From Streptomyces zhaozhouensis (GTDB lineage Bacteria > Actinomycetota > Actinomycetes > Streptomycetales > Streptomycetaceae): a DNA stretch of 64,000 bases. Both the position numbers and the translations under genes were made by a program. This document shows positions 34,907 through 43,005 of the stretch, one piece after another (position 1 is the first letter of the stretch; every line of letters begins with the position of its first letter). Location: the NCBI RefSeq assembly GCF_900230195.1, contig NZ_OCNE01000001.1, positions 434,001 through 498,000 of the forward strand. Direction: 5' to 3'. The notes beneath the pieces were generated by a model, which did no database searches, was not told where the DNA came from, and saw only the letters and a list, made by a program, of their open reading frames with translations.

Positions 34907-36103
34907 CTATGCGGCGCGTTCCCCGGGGTGTCTCCCGGTGGGTGCGGTGGGTGCGGGGCGCCCGGCCAGGGCGCGGTGGAGCGCGGCGGCGGCGAGTTGG
35001 CAGAGGGCGACGGTCAGCAGCAGCGCGGGCGGGGGCAGCGCGGCCGCGAGGCCGACGGCCGCCGCGCCGAGGGAGGCGGCGGTCAGTTTCAGGCCGGCGC
35101 CCAGGGTGAACACCTGCGCGCGGGCGTGCGCCGGGGCGTGGGCGGCGCGCAGCCGGAGCGTCGCGGTGAGCAGCGGCCCGTCGCAACAGCCGGCGAGGGC
35201 GTAGAGCGGCAGGGCGCACGCGAGGCCGGGCGCCCAGGCGGCGGCGGAGAGCGCGAGACCGAGGCCGAGCAGCGACCAGCCGGCGAGCCGCCCCGGCTCG
35301 ACCGTCCCCGGCACGGCCAACGCGCCGAGGAGCGCGCCCAGCGCGAACGCGGTGAGCAGCGCCCCGGCCTGACCCGGCGCGCCGAACCCCTCGGCGAGCA
35401 GCACGCTGGCGGTGGTCAGGGCGCCGAGCCCGAACGAGGAGAGCACGGTGGCCGAGGTGACCGCGCGCAGCGGGCGCACCGCCCACACGACGCGCGCCCC
35501 CACGAGCAGGTCGGCGCGCAGCCTTGTGGTGCGCGCCGGCGCTCGGCGGCCGAGGGGAAGTGTCGCGGCGAGGGGCGCCGCCAGCCCGGCGGAGAGCGCC
35601 AGCGCGGCGAGCGCCGCCCCCGGCGAGACGGCGCCGGCCAGCAGGGCGACCAGGGCGGGGCCGGCCAGCGAGGCCGCGTTGTAGCCGGCGGAGTCCCACG
35701 CGTACGCCCGGTCCCTGGCCCGGCCCTCCGGCGTCAACTCGGCGACCAGGCTGGAGAGTCCACCGGAGACCACGGGGCCGCAGGCGCCGCCGGCGAGGGC
35801 GACGGCCAGCACCGGCGGGGTCGGCGCCCGGCCGACGAGCGCGGCCAGCGCCGCGATGGCCAGCGCGAAGCAGCCCAGCGCGGCACCGCACAGCGACGCC
35901 GGCCGCCGCACCCGCCCCACCAGCGCGCCGGTCAGCGGCGCGGTGACCACGTGCGGCAGCAGCCAGGCGGTGAGCACGAAGGCGCCCTGGGCCGCGTCCC
36001 CCGTCCTGGCCAGCGCCGCCAGCACGACGGCGACGCCCATGCCCTCGTCGGCCAGCCGGGCCAGGAAGGCCGTGGCCAGGCAGCGCCCCAGCGCGGCGGT
36101 CAT
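34907..36103 (-). CDS. major facilitator superfamily transporter
   Basis: 398 residues with about twelve hydrophobic helices. The loop 2-3 motif appears as TGALVGRVRRPASL, a short form of the MFS motif A. N-terminal MTAALGRCLATAFLARLADEGMG resembles predicted macrolide or arabinose-type effluxers. Substrate unknown. It is divergent from a CGNR zinc-finger gene, and an inverted repeat sits between the two starts, so that protein is likely its regulator. Confidence 0.85.
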   Translation of the reverse strand: MTAALGRCLATAFLARLADEGMGVAVVLAALARTGDAAQGAFVLTAWLLPHVVTAPLTGALVGRVRRPASLCGAALGCFALAIAALAALVGRAPTPPVLAVALAGGACGPVVSGGLSSLVAELTPEGRARDRAYAWDSAGYNAASLAGPALVALLAGAVSPGAALAALALSAGLAAPLAATLPLGRRAPARTTRLRADLLVGARVVWAVRPLRAVTSATVLSSFGLGALTTASVLLAEGFGAPGQAGALLTAFALGALLGALAVPGTVEPGRLAGWSLLGLGLALSAAAWAPGLACALPLYALAGCCDGPLLTATLRLRAAHAPAHARAQVFTLGAGLKLTAASLGAAAVGLAAALPPPALLLTVALCQLAAAALHRALAGRPAPTAPTGRHPGERAA

Positions 36104-36113
36104 CCCGCTCCCC

Positions 36114-36145
36114 GTGTAATGTCTTATGGAACCAAGCCATTACAC
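36114..36145. promoter_or_regulatory. inverted repeat between MFS and CGNR genes
   Basis: GTGTAATG (36114-36121) and CATTACAC (36138-36145) are perfect inverted repeats 16 bases apart. The inner sequence TTATGGAACCAAG has a weaker symmetry (ATGG/CCAA). It is AT-richer than its surroundings and sits in the shared promoter region, consistent with an operator. Confidence 0.6.
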
Positions 36146-36181
36146 GCCGGGCGGGCAGCCCGCGCAAGGGGTGAGAAGGGG

Positions 36182-36760
36182 GTGGGCACCGTGCCGGGAA
36201 GCGGTTTCGCGGCGGCGCGACGGGCCGTCGACGTGGTCAACGCCGTGCGGGCCGGCCCGGGGGCGAGCCGAGGGCAGCTCGCCGCGCTGCTGGTCGCGCA
36301 CGGCGAGCGCCCGGCGGACGTCGGGCCCGCCGCGCTGACGGAGGCCGACGCCGAGGCGCTGCGGGCGGCGGCCGGGCGGCTGGCCGAGGTGCTCACCGAG
36401 ACCGACGTGGACCGCGCGGCCGAGGCGCTCAACGCGCTGCTCGCGGAGTGCGGCGCCCGCCCCCGGCTCTCCCGGCACGGCGGACACGCCTGGCATCTCC
36501 ATGTGGACCGGGGCGAGGACGCCTCGTGGGCCGAGTGGTTCACCGCGTCCGGCGCCCACGCCCTGGCCCAGCTCCTCAGCGAGCACGGCGCGTTGGCGTG
36601 GGGGGTGTGCGCCGCCCCCGGCTGCGGGCGCTGCCATCTGACGCACGGCCCCGGCAGCCCGCGCCGCCACTGCTCCCCCGCCTGCGCCAACCGCGCCCGG
36701 GTCGCCGCCCACCGCCGCCGCCGAGCCGCCGCTCGGCGGCCGGGAGCCCCGGAGAGCTGA
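36182..36760 (+). CDS. CGNR zinc-finger (ABATE-type) putative transcriptional regulator
   Basis: 192 residues. The N-terminal helical ABATE region (ARRAVDVVNAVRA ... LTETDVDRAAEALNALLAE) is followed by a zinc finger with CAAPGCGRC and CSPACANR; the family's CGNR signature reads CANR here. A basic Arg-rich tail (RARVAAHRRRR) follows. Such proteins are predicted stress-related DNA-binding regulators. The start is uncertain between GTG 36182 and GTG 36191; a more upstream ATG at 36119 lies inside the inverted repeat and is less likely. Confidence 0.78.
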   Translation: MGTVPGSGFAAARRAVDVVNAVRAGPGASRGQLAALLVAHGERPADVGPAALTEADAEALRAAAGRLAEVLTETDVDRAAEALNALLAECGARPRLSRHGGHAWHLHVDRGEDASWAEWFTASGAHALAQLLSEHGALAWGVCAAPGCGRCHLTHGPGSPRRHCSPACANRARVAAHRRRRAAARRPGAPES

Positions 36761-36772
36761 CGCGTCGCGGCG

Positions 36773-36854
36773 CCGTTCCCCCGTCACACCCGGCCGCCGT
36801 TCCCCCGTCGCGAGGCCGTTCCCCCCGTCGCCCCCGGCCGCCGTTCCCCCGTCG
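36773..36854 (+). repeat. degenerate GTTCCCCCGTC repeat, four copies
   Basis: CCGTTCCCCCGTC or a one-base variant occurs four times in about 80 bases, partly with a preceding CCGGCCG. It lies in the 176-base gap between the convergent CGNR and DsbA-like genes. Related CCGTTCG units occur in the 5' leader of the DsbA-like gene (37679-37712). Confidence 0.6.
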
Positions 36855-36936
36855 AACGACGGCCGGGGCTCCCCCGCCCACCGGCCGTCCCCCGTGGCGG
36901 CCGGTGCCCCGTTCGGCGGTCGCCGCCCGGCGCGGT

Positions 36937-37662
36937 TCAGCAGTCGCCGCCCGGCGCGCAGACCTCGCCGTCCTCGGCGTCCGTCCCGCCGAGGCGCTCC
37001 AGCGGCGACCGGTCGCCCCAGGCACGGTCCAGGGCCTGGGCGAAGACGTCGACCGACTGCCCGCCCGCCACCCCCAGGCGGCCGTCGAGGACGAAGAACG
37101 GCACGCCGGTGGCGCCGAGTCGGGCGGCGGTTCGCTGGTCGGTGTGGACCGCGTCGCGGTAGGCGGTCGGGTCCTCCAGCACCCCGCGCGCCTCCTCGGC
37201 GTCCAGCCCGGCCTCGACGGCCAGCCCGACCAGGGCCTCGACGCCGAAGAGGTCCTCGCCCCTGGCGAAGTTCGCCGCGTAGAGCACGTCCACCAGGCGG
37301 TGGCGCAGCCCGCGCTCCCCGGCGAACTGGAGGAGCCGGTGGGCGTCCAGGGTGTTGCCGACCAGGCGTTCGGTCCGGTACGGCAGCCCCTCGGACTCGG
37401 CGAGCTCGGCCACGCTCCGCTCCATCTCGGCGGCACGCGGGCCGTAGCGGCGGGCCAGCAACTCGCTCACCGGCTCGGTGACACCGGACTCGCGGCGCGG
37501 GTCGAGCTCGAACGAACGGTGCACCACCTCCACCCGGTCCCGGTGCGGGAAGTCGGCCAGCGCGCGCTCGAAGCGCGCGGCGCCCAGGTAGCACCAGGGG
37601 CAGACGATGTCGCCCCAGATCTCGACGCGCATCGCGGCCGCGGCCTCGGTGGTCTCCGTCAT
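36937..37662 (-). CDS. DsbA-family (FrnE-like) oxidoreductase
   Basis: 241 residues. A thioredoxin fold with inserted helical domain; the active site is CPWC in IWGDIVCPWCYLG. GVPFFVLDGRLGVAGGQ carries the cis-proline loop. It is cytosolic (no signal peptide) and resembles FrnE/polyketide-related DSBA oxidoreductases that reduce or isomerise disulfides. ATG 37662 follows GGAGAGGGAGAG, the best ribosome site; a longer frame upstream encodes an Asn/Gly/Glu repeat (NGSETNGSETNG) made by 15-base DNA repeats. C terminus has two extra cysteines (EVCAPGGDC). Confidence 0.88.
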   Translation of the reverse strand: MTETTEAAAAMRVEIWGDIVCPWCYLGAARFERALADFPHRDRVEVVHRSFELDPRRESGVTEPVSELLARRYGPRAAEMERSVAELAESEGLPYRTERLVGNTLDAHRLLQFAGERGLRHRLVDVLYAANFARGEDLFGVEALVGLAVEAGLDAEEARGVLEDPTAYRDAVHTDQRTAARLGATGVPFFVLDGRLGVAGGQSVDVFAQALDRAWGDRSPLERLGGTDAEDGEVCAPGGDC

Positions 37663-37757
37663 CTCTCCCTCTCCGTTCGTCTCGGAACCGTTCGTCTCGG
37701 AACCGTTCGCCGCCGCGGCACCGTTCGCCGTCGGCACCGCCTCCCCCCGTCGCGCGG

Positions 37758-38618
37758 TCAGGCGCGCAGCGCCTCGGCGAGGGTGGCGGACGGCGGGGTG
37801 GCCGGGCGGCCGAGAAGCTTGGGCAGCTCGTCGGTGACGGTCTCCAGCACGCCCCCGGCGACCCGCAGGTCCACGTCGACCAGCAGCTCGACGACGAACT
37901 CCGGCAGCCCGGCGCCGCGCAGCGCCTCGGCGAACCGCTCGCCCGGCAGGTCACGGTAGGCGACCGGCCGGCCGGTGATCCGTGCGGCCTCGGCGGCCAG
38001 TTCGGCGAGCGACCACGCCGTGGGCCCGGTCAACTCGTGGACGCGGCCCGCCTGGTCGTCGAGGGTCAGCACCTCGGCGGCGGCCTCCGCGTAGTCGGCG
38101 CGCGCGGCGAACGCGATCCGGCCCTCGCCCGCGCTGCCGGGGAGTTCGCCCGTGGCGACGGCGGTGGAGAGCCGCGTCAGGTGGTTCTCGTTGTACCAGC
38201 CGTTGCGCAGCAGCACCGAGGGCAGCCCGGAGGCGGCGATGGCGCGCTCGGTGGCGCGGTGGGCCTCGGCCAGGGCGAGCGGGTTGGTGTCGGCGTTGAC
38301 CACCGAGGTGTAGGCGAGCAGTTCGACGCCGGCGACGCGCGCCGCCTCCACCGCGGCCAGGTGCTGGCGCACGCGGGTCTCCTCCGTCCCCACCGAGGAG
38401 ACCAGCAGCAGCCGGCGGGCGTCGGCGAAGGCGGGCCCCAGGGTTTCGGGGCGGTCGTAGTCGGCCTCCCGGACGGTCACCCCGAGGGCCGCGAGATCGG
38501 CCGCCTTCGCGGGGGTGCGCACGGCGGCGACCAGCTCGCCGGCCGGCACCCCGCGCGCCAGCAGCCCCCGGACGACCCCGTTGCCCAGGCCACCGTTGGC
38601 CCCCGTGATCACGATCAT
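37758..38618 (-). CDS. NmrA-like NAD(P)-dependent oxidoreductase (atypical SDR)
   Basis: 286 residues. The N-terminal NAD(P) motif IVITGANGGLGNGVVRGLL and the following LVAAVRTPAKAADL indicate an NmrA/QorB-type atypical SDR; the usual Tyr-x3-Lys pair is not in place. QorB acts on quinones, and NmrA-type proteins can be redox sensors. ATG 38618 is the natural start of the Rossmann fold. It is divergent from an HxlR regulator, with direct repeats between them, and such pairs often form a redox or quinone/electrophile response unit. Confidence 0.88.
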   Translation of the reverse strand: MIVITGANGGLGNGVVRGLLARGVPAGELVAAVRTPAKAADLAALGVTVREADYDRPETLGPAFADARRLLLVSSVGTEETRVRQHLAAVEAARVAGVELLAYTSVVNADTNPLALAEAHRATERAIAASGLPSVLLRNGWYNENHLTRLSTAVATGELPGSAGEGRIAFAARADYAEAAAEVLTLDDQAGRVHELTGPTAWSLAELAAEAARITGRPVAYRDLPGERFAEALRGAGLPEFVVELLVDVDLRVAGGVLETVTDELPKLLGRPATPPSATLAEALRA

Positions 38619-38694
38619 GATGACGCTCCCTCGCGTTCGCCGGCGCACGGCGGACGCCTGCCGCGGCCGCCGGTTCGACCGCCACCGTACACGC

Positions 38695-38720
38695 ACTTTT
38701 CGAAAGCACAAACTTTTCGA
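38695..38720. promoter_or_regulatory. ACTTTTCGA direct repeats in the HxlR/NmrA promoter
   Basis: ACTTTTCGA occurs at 38695-38703 and 38712-38720, 17 bases apart, and the first copy is part of the palindrome TTTCGAAA (38698-38705). This AT-rich spot between divergent genes is the likely HxlR binding region. TACGCT at 38737-38742 is a candidate -10 box for the HxlR gene. Confidence 0.55.
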
Positions 38721-38762
38721 CAGTGCTGCCGGACGGTACGCTCGGCGGCGGGAGGTTTGTCC

Positions 38763-39221
38763 ATGAACGAGATGACCCCGGAGGACGAGCGGCGGGCGCA
38801 CCTGCTGGCGTTCGACGTCTTCGAGAAGAACTGCCCGTCCCGCGCGGTGCTGGAGCACCTGACCGGGCGCTGGGGGGTGCTGGTCATGGCGGGGCTGCGC
38901 AAGCGGGGGCCCGCGAGGTTCAACCACCTGCGCCGGCGGATCGACGGGGTCAGCGAGAAGATGCTCGCCCAGACGCTCCAGGCGCTGGAGCGCGACGGCT
39001 TCGTGACGCGCGAGGTGCTGGCGGTGATGCCGCCGAAGGTCAACTACTCGCTGACGCCACTGGGCGAGAGCACCGCCGACCATCTGCTGGCGCTGATCGC
39101 GCACATCGAGCGCGAGATGCCCGCCGTCCTCGACGAGCGGAACGAGCGGAACGAGCGGAACGAGCGGAACGAGCGGAACGAGCGGAACGCCGAGAAGGCC
39201 GGCGAGGCGGCGGCCCGCTGA
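38763..39221 (+). CDS. HxlR-family transcriptional regulator
   Basis: 152 residues, winged helix. CPSRAVLEHLTGRWGVLVMAGL contains the HxlR signature with the N-terminal cysteine before the helix (KNCPSR), a residue that senses electrophiles or redox change in several members. LRRRIDGVSEKMLAQTLQALERDGFV is the recognition helix and wing region (quoted in part). It likely controls the divergent NmrA-like gene and itself. The C terminus is an expanded (Glu-Arg-Asn)6 tract from a 9-base repeat. ATG 38763 follows GGGAGG. Confidence 0.9.
   Translation: MNEMTPEDERRAHLLAFDVFEKNCPSRAVLEHLTGRWGVLVMAGLRKRGPARFNHLRRRIDGVSEKMLAQTLQALERDGFVTREVLAVMPPKVNYSLTPLGESTADHLLALIAHIEREMPAVLDERNERNERNERNERNERNAEKAGEAAAR
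39135..39188 (+). repeat. 9-bp coding microsatellite (GAGCGGAAC x6)
   Basis: Six perfect copies of GAGCGGAAC encode ERN repeats at the HxlR C terminus. Perfect identity points to recent slippage and possible length variation among strains. Because the unit is a multiple of three, the frame is kept. Confidence 0.9.
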
Positions 39222-39238
39222 CGCCGGCCGGTTCCGCA

Positions 39239-39285
39239 CCGTGCGGCGCGGTGCCCCGGGCGCGCCGGGGCACCGCGCCGCACGG
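39239..39285. terminator. 21-bp perfect hairpin between convergent genes
   Basis: 39239-39259 pairs without mismatch with 39265-39285 around the 5-base loop GCGCG (key arm start CCGTGCGGCGCGG). It lies between the convergent HxlR and acyltransferase-fusion genes and is a probable bidirectional terminator. Confidence 0.7.
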
Positions 39286-39291
39286 GCGCGT

Positions 39292-41127
39292 TCAGCGCGC
39301 GACGGGCGTCGCGCCGAGCTGGGTGGCCGGTTCCGGGCGGTGCACACCGGTCGGGCGGTAGCCGAGGGACTCGGCGACGCCCGCCAGGTCGGCGAGGTAC
39401 CAGAGGGTGGCCAGCCACATCTCGGTCCCCTGGAGTCCGGGCCGCTGGTCCCGGCCGACCGGCCCGCCGGGCGACGGGAAGCGGAACGGGAAGCCCTCCC
39501 CCTCCACCCAGCGCTCCAGCAGCGGCCCGCACTGGCCGGTGGCCCAGGCGGCGACCTCGTCCGCCCGGTACGCCGGCACCTGCCGGGCGGCCAGCCACAG
39601 CGGGTGCGCCACGTCCAGCACGTTGCAGGAGGTGGTCCGCCCCGGACCGAAGTGGCGCGGGTCGGCCGCGTGCCGCAGCACCGTGTCGACCAGCCGCTCC
39701 GGGTAGGGGACGGGCAGCCCGAACTGCGCGAACGAGCCACGCGACGCCCGGTAGTACCCGTTGACCGGCTGGAGCAGCCCGTCGGCTGCCCGCTCCTCGC
39801 TCCACATCCCGGTGCCCGGCCGGCAGTGGGTCAGCAACCAGCCGAAGTAGACGTCCAGTTGGCGGCGGGTGTGGTCGGGGCCCGCCGGGTCGAGGGTCAG
39901 GTTCCAGTGGAACGCCGTGCCCAGCGCGTCCACGCCGGCGCCCGCGCCCCAGCCGCGCTCCCGCCACGGCAGCCCGGCGAGGACCCGGACGAGCGCGTCG
40001 GCGTCGAGCGCGGCGACCGCGCCCACCGGGTGGGCGAAGTCCGAACCCAGCAGTCGCAGCGCGTACCCCAGGCTCAGCACGTGGTAGTCGGCGTCCCCGT
40101 CGCTGCCGAAGCCGGCGGGCGCGGGGCCCGGCCTGCCGTCCGCGTCCAGCGGGGCGGTCAGCCCGGTGACCGGGTCCTGCCCCTGCCGCAGCCGGCGCAC
40201 ATGCTCCTCGACGGGCAACTGCTCCGGGGCGCGGCCGTGCAGCAGCGCGGTGATCTCGACGGCGTCGGCGTGCGCCCGCAGGGTGGGCGGCGCGTCGGGC
40301 GCGTCCAGGTAGCGGCCGGTGGACGCGCCGTCGGGCGCGGGCGCGGTCGCCTCCCAGGAACGGGCCACCACCGCGTCGGCCTGCTCCCGCGCCCGGTCGG
40401 CGAACGCGGCCAGCCGCCCGGCCAGTTGCGCGCGGGGGTCCCGGCGCGCGGCCTTGGGCACGCGCCGGTCGCGGATCACGCGCGCCGGGTTGCCGCCGAC
40501 CACGGCCCACTCCGGCACGTCGCGGGTGACCACGGCCCCGGCGCCGATCACGGCGCCCGAGCCGACGGTGATGCCGTCCAGCAGCACCGCGTTCGAACCG
40601 ATCCAGACATCGTCACCGATGGTGATCCCGCGCTCTGAGGTCGGCTGCCGGTGGACCGGCCGGTCCGGTTCCATGCCGTGGTTGAAGCCGAGGATCGAGG
40701 CGTGGGCGCCGATCCGCACCCCGTTGCCCAGGGTGACCGTTCCGCGCAGTACGGCGAACGGGTTGACCGAGCAGTGGTCACCGGCGACGACCGTTCCGGT
40801 CAGGTAGGCGTGCGCGGCGACATAGCAGTCGGCGCCCAGCCGCAGGCTGGTCGGCTGGACCATGGCCAGCTCGGAGAGGAAGCAGCGCGCGCCGAGTTCC
40901 CCCTCGACCCCCGCCAGCACGGCTTTCTGCCGGGCCAGTTGCGCGGCCCGCCTGTCCTCGTCCGCGCGCTGCCAGAAGAGCCACGCGTTGTAGTCCAGCA
41001 GCCGGGGGTCGTCGTCGGGGCCGAGGCCCGTGGGCGGTTCTTCGGTGGCGGCGGGCTCGGCGGCCCGGGGGCCGGTGGCGTCGGGGTCGTCGGGCGCGGC
41101 TGCTGAGGCGGGTACGTGCGGTGACAT
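39292..41127 (-). CDS. left-handed beta-helix acyltransferase fused to an all-helical domain
   Basis: 611 residues. After an acidic, Ala/Pro-rich 40-residue N terminus and a helical segment, residues about 85-225 form a hexapeptide-repeat acyltransferase (VAGDHCSVNPFAVLRG, GVRIGAHASILGFNHG with the likely catalytic His, IGDDVWIGSNAVLLDG, GSGAVIGAGAVVTRDV). It should acetylate or acylate a sugar hydroxyl. Residues about 250-611 are a second, mostly helical, Trp-rich domain (YFGWLLTHCRPGTGMW, TTSCNVLDVAHPLWLA) resembling an alpha/alpha toroid; I do not recognise its family. ATG 41127 is the first start near AGGTG. It ends close to the Wzy gene block, so EPS modification is plausible. Confidence 0.8.
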   Translation of the reverse strand: MSPHVPASAAAPDDPDATGPRAAEPAATEEPPTGLGPDDDPRLLDYNAWLFWQRADEDRRAAQLARQKAVLAGVEGELGARCFLSELAMVQPTSLRLGADCYVAAHAYLTGTVVAGDHCSVNPFAVLRGTVTLGNGVRIGAHASILGFNHGMEPDRPVHRQPTSERGITIGDDVWIGSNAVLLDGITVGSGAVIGAGAVVTRDVPEWAVVGGNPARVIRDRRVPKAARRDPRAQLAGRLAAFADRAREQADAVVARSWEATAPAPDGASTGRYLDAPDAPPTLRAHADAVEITALLHGRAPEQLPVEEHVRRLRQGQDPVTGLTAPLDADGRPGPAPAGFGSDGDADYHVLSLGYALRLLGSDFAHPVGAVAALDADALVRVLAGLPWRERGWGAGAGVDALGTAFHWNLTLDPAGPDHTRRQLDVYFGWLLTHCRPGTGMWSEERAADGLLQPVNGYYRASRGSFAQFGLPVPYPERLVDTVLRHAADPRHFGPGRTTSCNVLDVAHPLWLAARQVPAYRADEVAAWATGQCGPLLERWVEGEGFPFRFPSPGGPVGRDQRPGLQGTEMWLATLWYLADLAGVAESLGYRPTGVHRPEPATQLGATPVAR

Positions 41128-41461
41128 GGCGGCTGCGGCACCTCGTGTCTTGTTCGTGCAGGTGTGCGCATCGTCCCCCGCGCGCGGCGCCCCGTCCACA
41201 CCCGCCCGCAGGGCGGGACGCGACGGGGACGGCCTCCGCCCGCGCCGCGAGCCGAGCCGAGCCGGGGTTCCGCGCCGCGAGCCGAGCCGGGGATCCGCAC
41301 CGCGAGCCGGACCCGGTGGACGGACCTGACCCGGTGAACGGACCTGACGTGCTGAGCGGACCTGACCCGGTGAACGGCCGCCGCGCCCGCCCGTGTCCGC
41401 CCTAGACTGAGGTCTCCCGTGGCGGCGGAACCGAAGCCTCCCGTGGCGGAGGGGAGGCCGG
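41128..41461. other. 334-base gap between divergent acyltransferase fusion and Wzy-like genes
   Basis: No gene seen. It contains GC-rich CGCCGCGAGCCGAGCCGGGG repeats (about 41247-41310), an 18-bp tandem repeat (41322-41375), TAGACT (41403-41408) as a candidate -10 box, and the duplicated CTCCCGTGGCGG motif just before the Wzy ribosome site. Confidence 0.6.
41322..41375 (+). repeat. 18-bp tandem repeat, three copies
   Basis: GGACCTGACCCGGTGAAC at 41322-41339 and 41358-41375 flank a variant copy GGACCTGACGTGCTGAGC at 41340-41357. A partial unit precedes. It lies about 85 bases upstream of the Wzy-like gene. Confidence 0.75.
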
Positions 41462-42907
41462 GTGGCGATCGAGGTGCCGCGCCGGGCCGTGCTCTCCCGG
41501 CCGCTTTCGGTTCCGTTGATCGCCACGGTGGTGGGCGCGTTACCGCTCGCGGTCGCGGCCCAGCCGGGACCGGGGCTGCGGGACACCGCCTTCTGGCTGC
41601 AACTCGTCGTCGCCGGCTACGCCGGGGTGCGGCTGTGCGCGATGGTGCTCTCCGGGCGGCGGCGGCTGGTGCAGGGCGCCTTCTGGCTCTTCGGCTATCT
41701 GGCGATGGGCATCGCGCCGCTGGCGCAGAGCGTGCTGGGCCGGGACCCGACCCCCGTGCTCGGCCCCCGCGAGGACACCCAGTTGGCCGTCGCGCTGGTG
41801 CTCTGCGGCATGATCGCGTTCGACGTCGGCGCGCTGCTCGCCCGGGTCCGCCCGCTGGGACGGGAGCGCGGCCGGCCGGCCAGTGTGCACCGGGGGCGAC
41901 TGGTCGTCCTGGTGGTTCTCGCCTATCTGGCCAGTGGTCTGCTGATCGTGCAACTCGGCGGCCCCGCCGTCTTCTTCACCAGCCGGCAGGAGATCAGCGC
42001 CAGTCTCGCCGAGGCGACCGGCGGCCCCTCCGACGCCTCCGACGGCGGCGGCGAGGCGGGCAACGCGCTGCTGCGCGGCTTCGGAACGGTGCCGGCGATG
42101 CTGGCGCTGCTCTTTCTCACCCGCTGGCTGGTCACCTCCCGCCGCGCCCGCCGCCGACCGACAGTCGTGCTGCCCTGGGCCGGGCTGCTGGTGGTCAACG
42201 CGATCGTCAACAACCCGATCTCCAACCCGCGTTACTGGTTTCTCACCGTTCTCTTCGCGCTGCTGTTCACCGTCTTCCCGCGCAGCCCGGTGATGTACCG
42301 CGCGGCGCTGGCACTCGGACTGGTCGTGGCGCTGCTGGTCTTCCCGTTCACCGACCGCTTCCGCTACGAGGAGGGGGAACGGCGCCCGCTGGAGACCGAC
42401 TCCGTGCTGGAACCACTGGTGGTCAAGGACTACGACCAGCTCAACATGTTCGCCAACACCGTCACCTTCGCCGACGACGGCAACGGCCACTCCTACGGCG
42501 AACAGCTCGCCGGCGCCGTGCTCTTCTTCGTGCCGCGCGGCCTGTGGGAGGACAAGCCGGAGGACACCGGCTTCCTGGTCGGCGGCTGGATGGGCACCGA
42601 CAGCGCCAACCTCTCCTCCCCGCTGTGGGCCGAACTCTGGTTGGACTTCGGGCCGTTGGGCATGAGCCTGGCCTTCGCGGGCGTCGGCTACCTGGCCGCG
42701 CGCACCGACCGGCGCTATGTGCGGCGCACCGTGGACGACCCCTCCCCCGGCAACGTCCTGGCCGTCGCGGTGCCGGTCCTCGCCGGCTACAGCTTCATCC
42801 TGCTGCGCGGCTCACTGCTCCAGGCCTCCGGCCGCATCGGCATCGCCCTCCTCTGCCTGGCCCTGGTCACCACCTTCCGCCCGCGCCCGCGCTCCGAGCT
42901 CCGCTGA
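41462..42907 (+). CDS. Wzy/O-antigen-ligase-like polysaccharide polymerase
   Basis: 481 residues with about twelve hydrophobic helices and few charged loops. A larger periplasmic loop follows the helix ending VVALLVFPFTDRFRYEEGERRP, with DQLNMFANTVTFADDGNGHSYG, typical for oligosaccharide repeat-unit polymerases. Low sequence conservation makes the call fold-based. It would join undecaprenyl-linked repeat units on the outer face of the membrane. GTG 41462 follows GGAGGGGAGG. It is the expected partner of the Wzx-like and Wzz-like genes 6-8 kb downstream. Confidence 0.8.
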   Translation: MAIEVPRRAVLSRPLSVPLIATVVGALPLAVAAQPGPGLRDTAFWLQLVVAGYAGVRLCAMVLSGRRRLVQGAFWLFGYLAMGIAPLAQSVLGRDPTPVLGPREDTQLAVALVLCGMIAFDVGALLARVRPLGRERGRPASVHRGRLVVLVVLAYLASGLLIVQLGGPAVFFTSRQEISASLAEATGGPSDASDGGGEAGNALLRGFGTVPAMLALLFLTRWLVTSRRARRRPTVVLPWAGLLVVNAIVNNPISNPRYWFLTVLFALLFTVFPRSPVMYRAALALGLVVALLVFPFTDRFRYEEGERRPLETDSVLEPLVVKDYDQLNMFANTVTFADDGNGHSYGEQLAGAVLFFVPRGLWEDKPEDTGFLVGGWMGTDSANLSSPLWAELWLDFGPLGMSLAFAGVGYLAARTDRRYVRRTVDDPSPGNVLAVAVPVLAGYSFILLRGSLLQASGRIGIALLCLALVTTFRPRPRSELR

Positions 42908-43005
42908 GGCCGGTCCGGGACGCCGCCTCGCCCCGGGCGCGGGAGGCGCGGAAGGCGAGCGGAAGGCGAGCGGGAGGCGCGGGAGGGGGTGCCACGCCCG
43001 CACCC

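Noticed and set aside
34886..36181. Long plus-strand extension of the CGNR gene and other frames opposite the MFS gene
   Set aside because: Antisense to the membrane-protein gene and of low-complexity composition.
38619..39740. N-terminal extension of the NmrA-like protein to 39740
   Set aside because: It crosses the HxlR gene on the opposite strand and the 21-bp terminator; the Rossmann motif begins at 38618.
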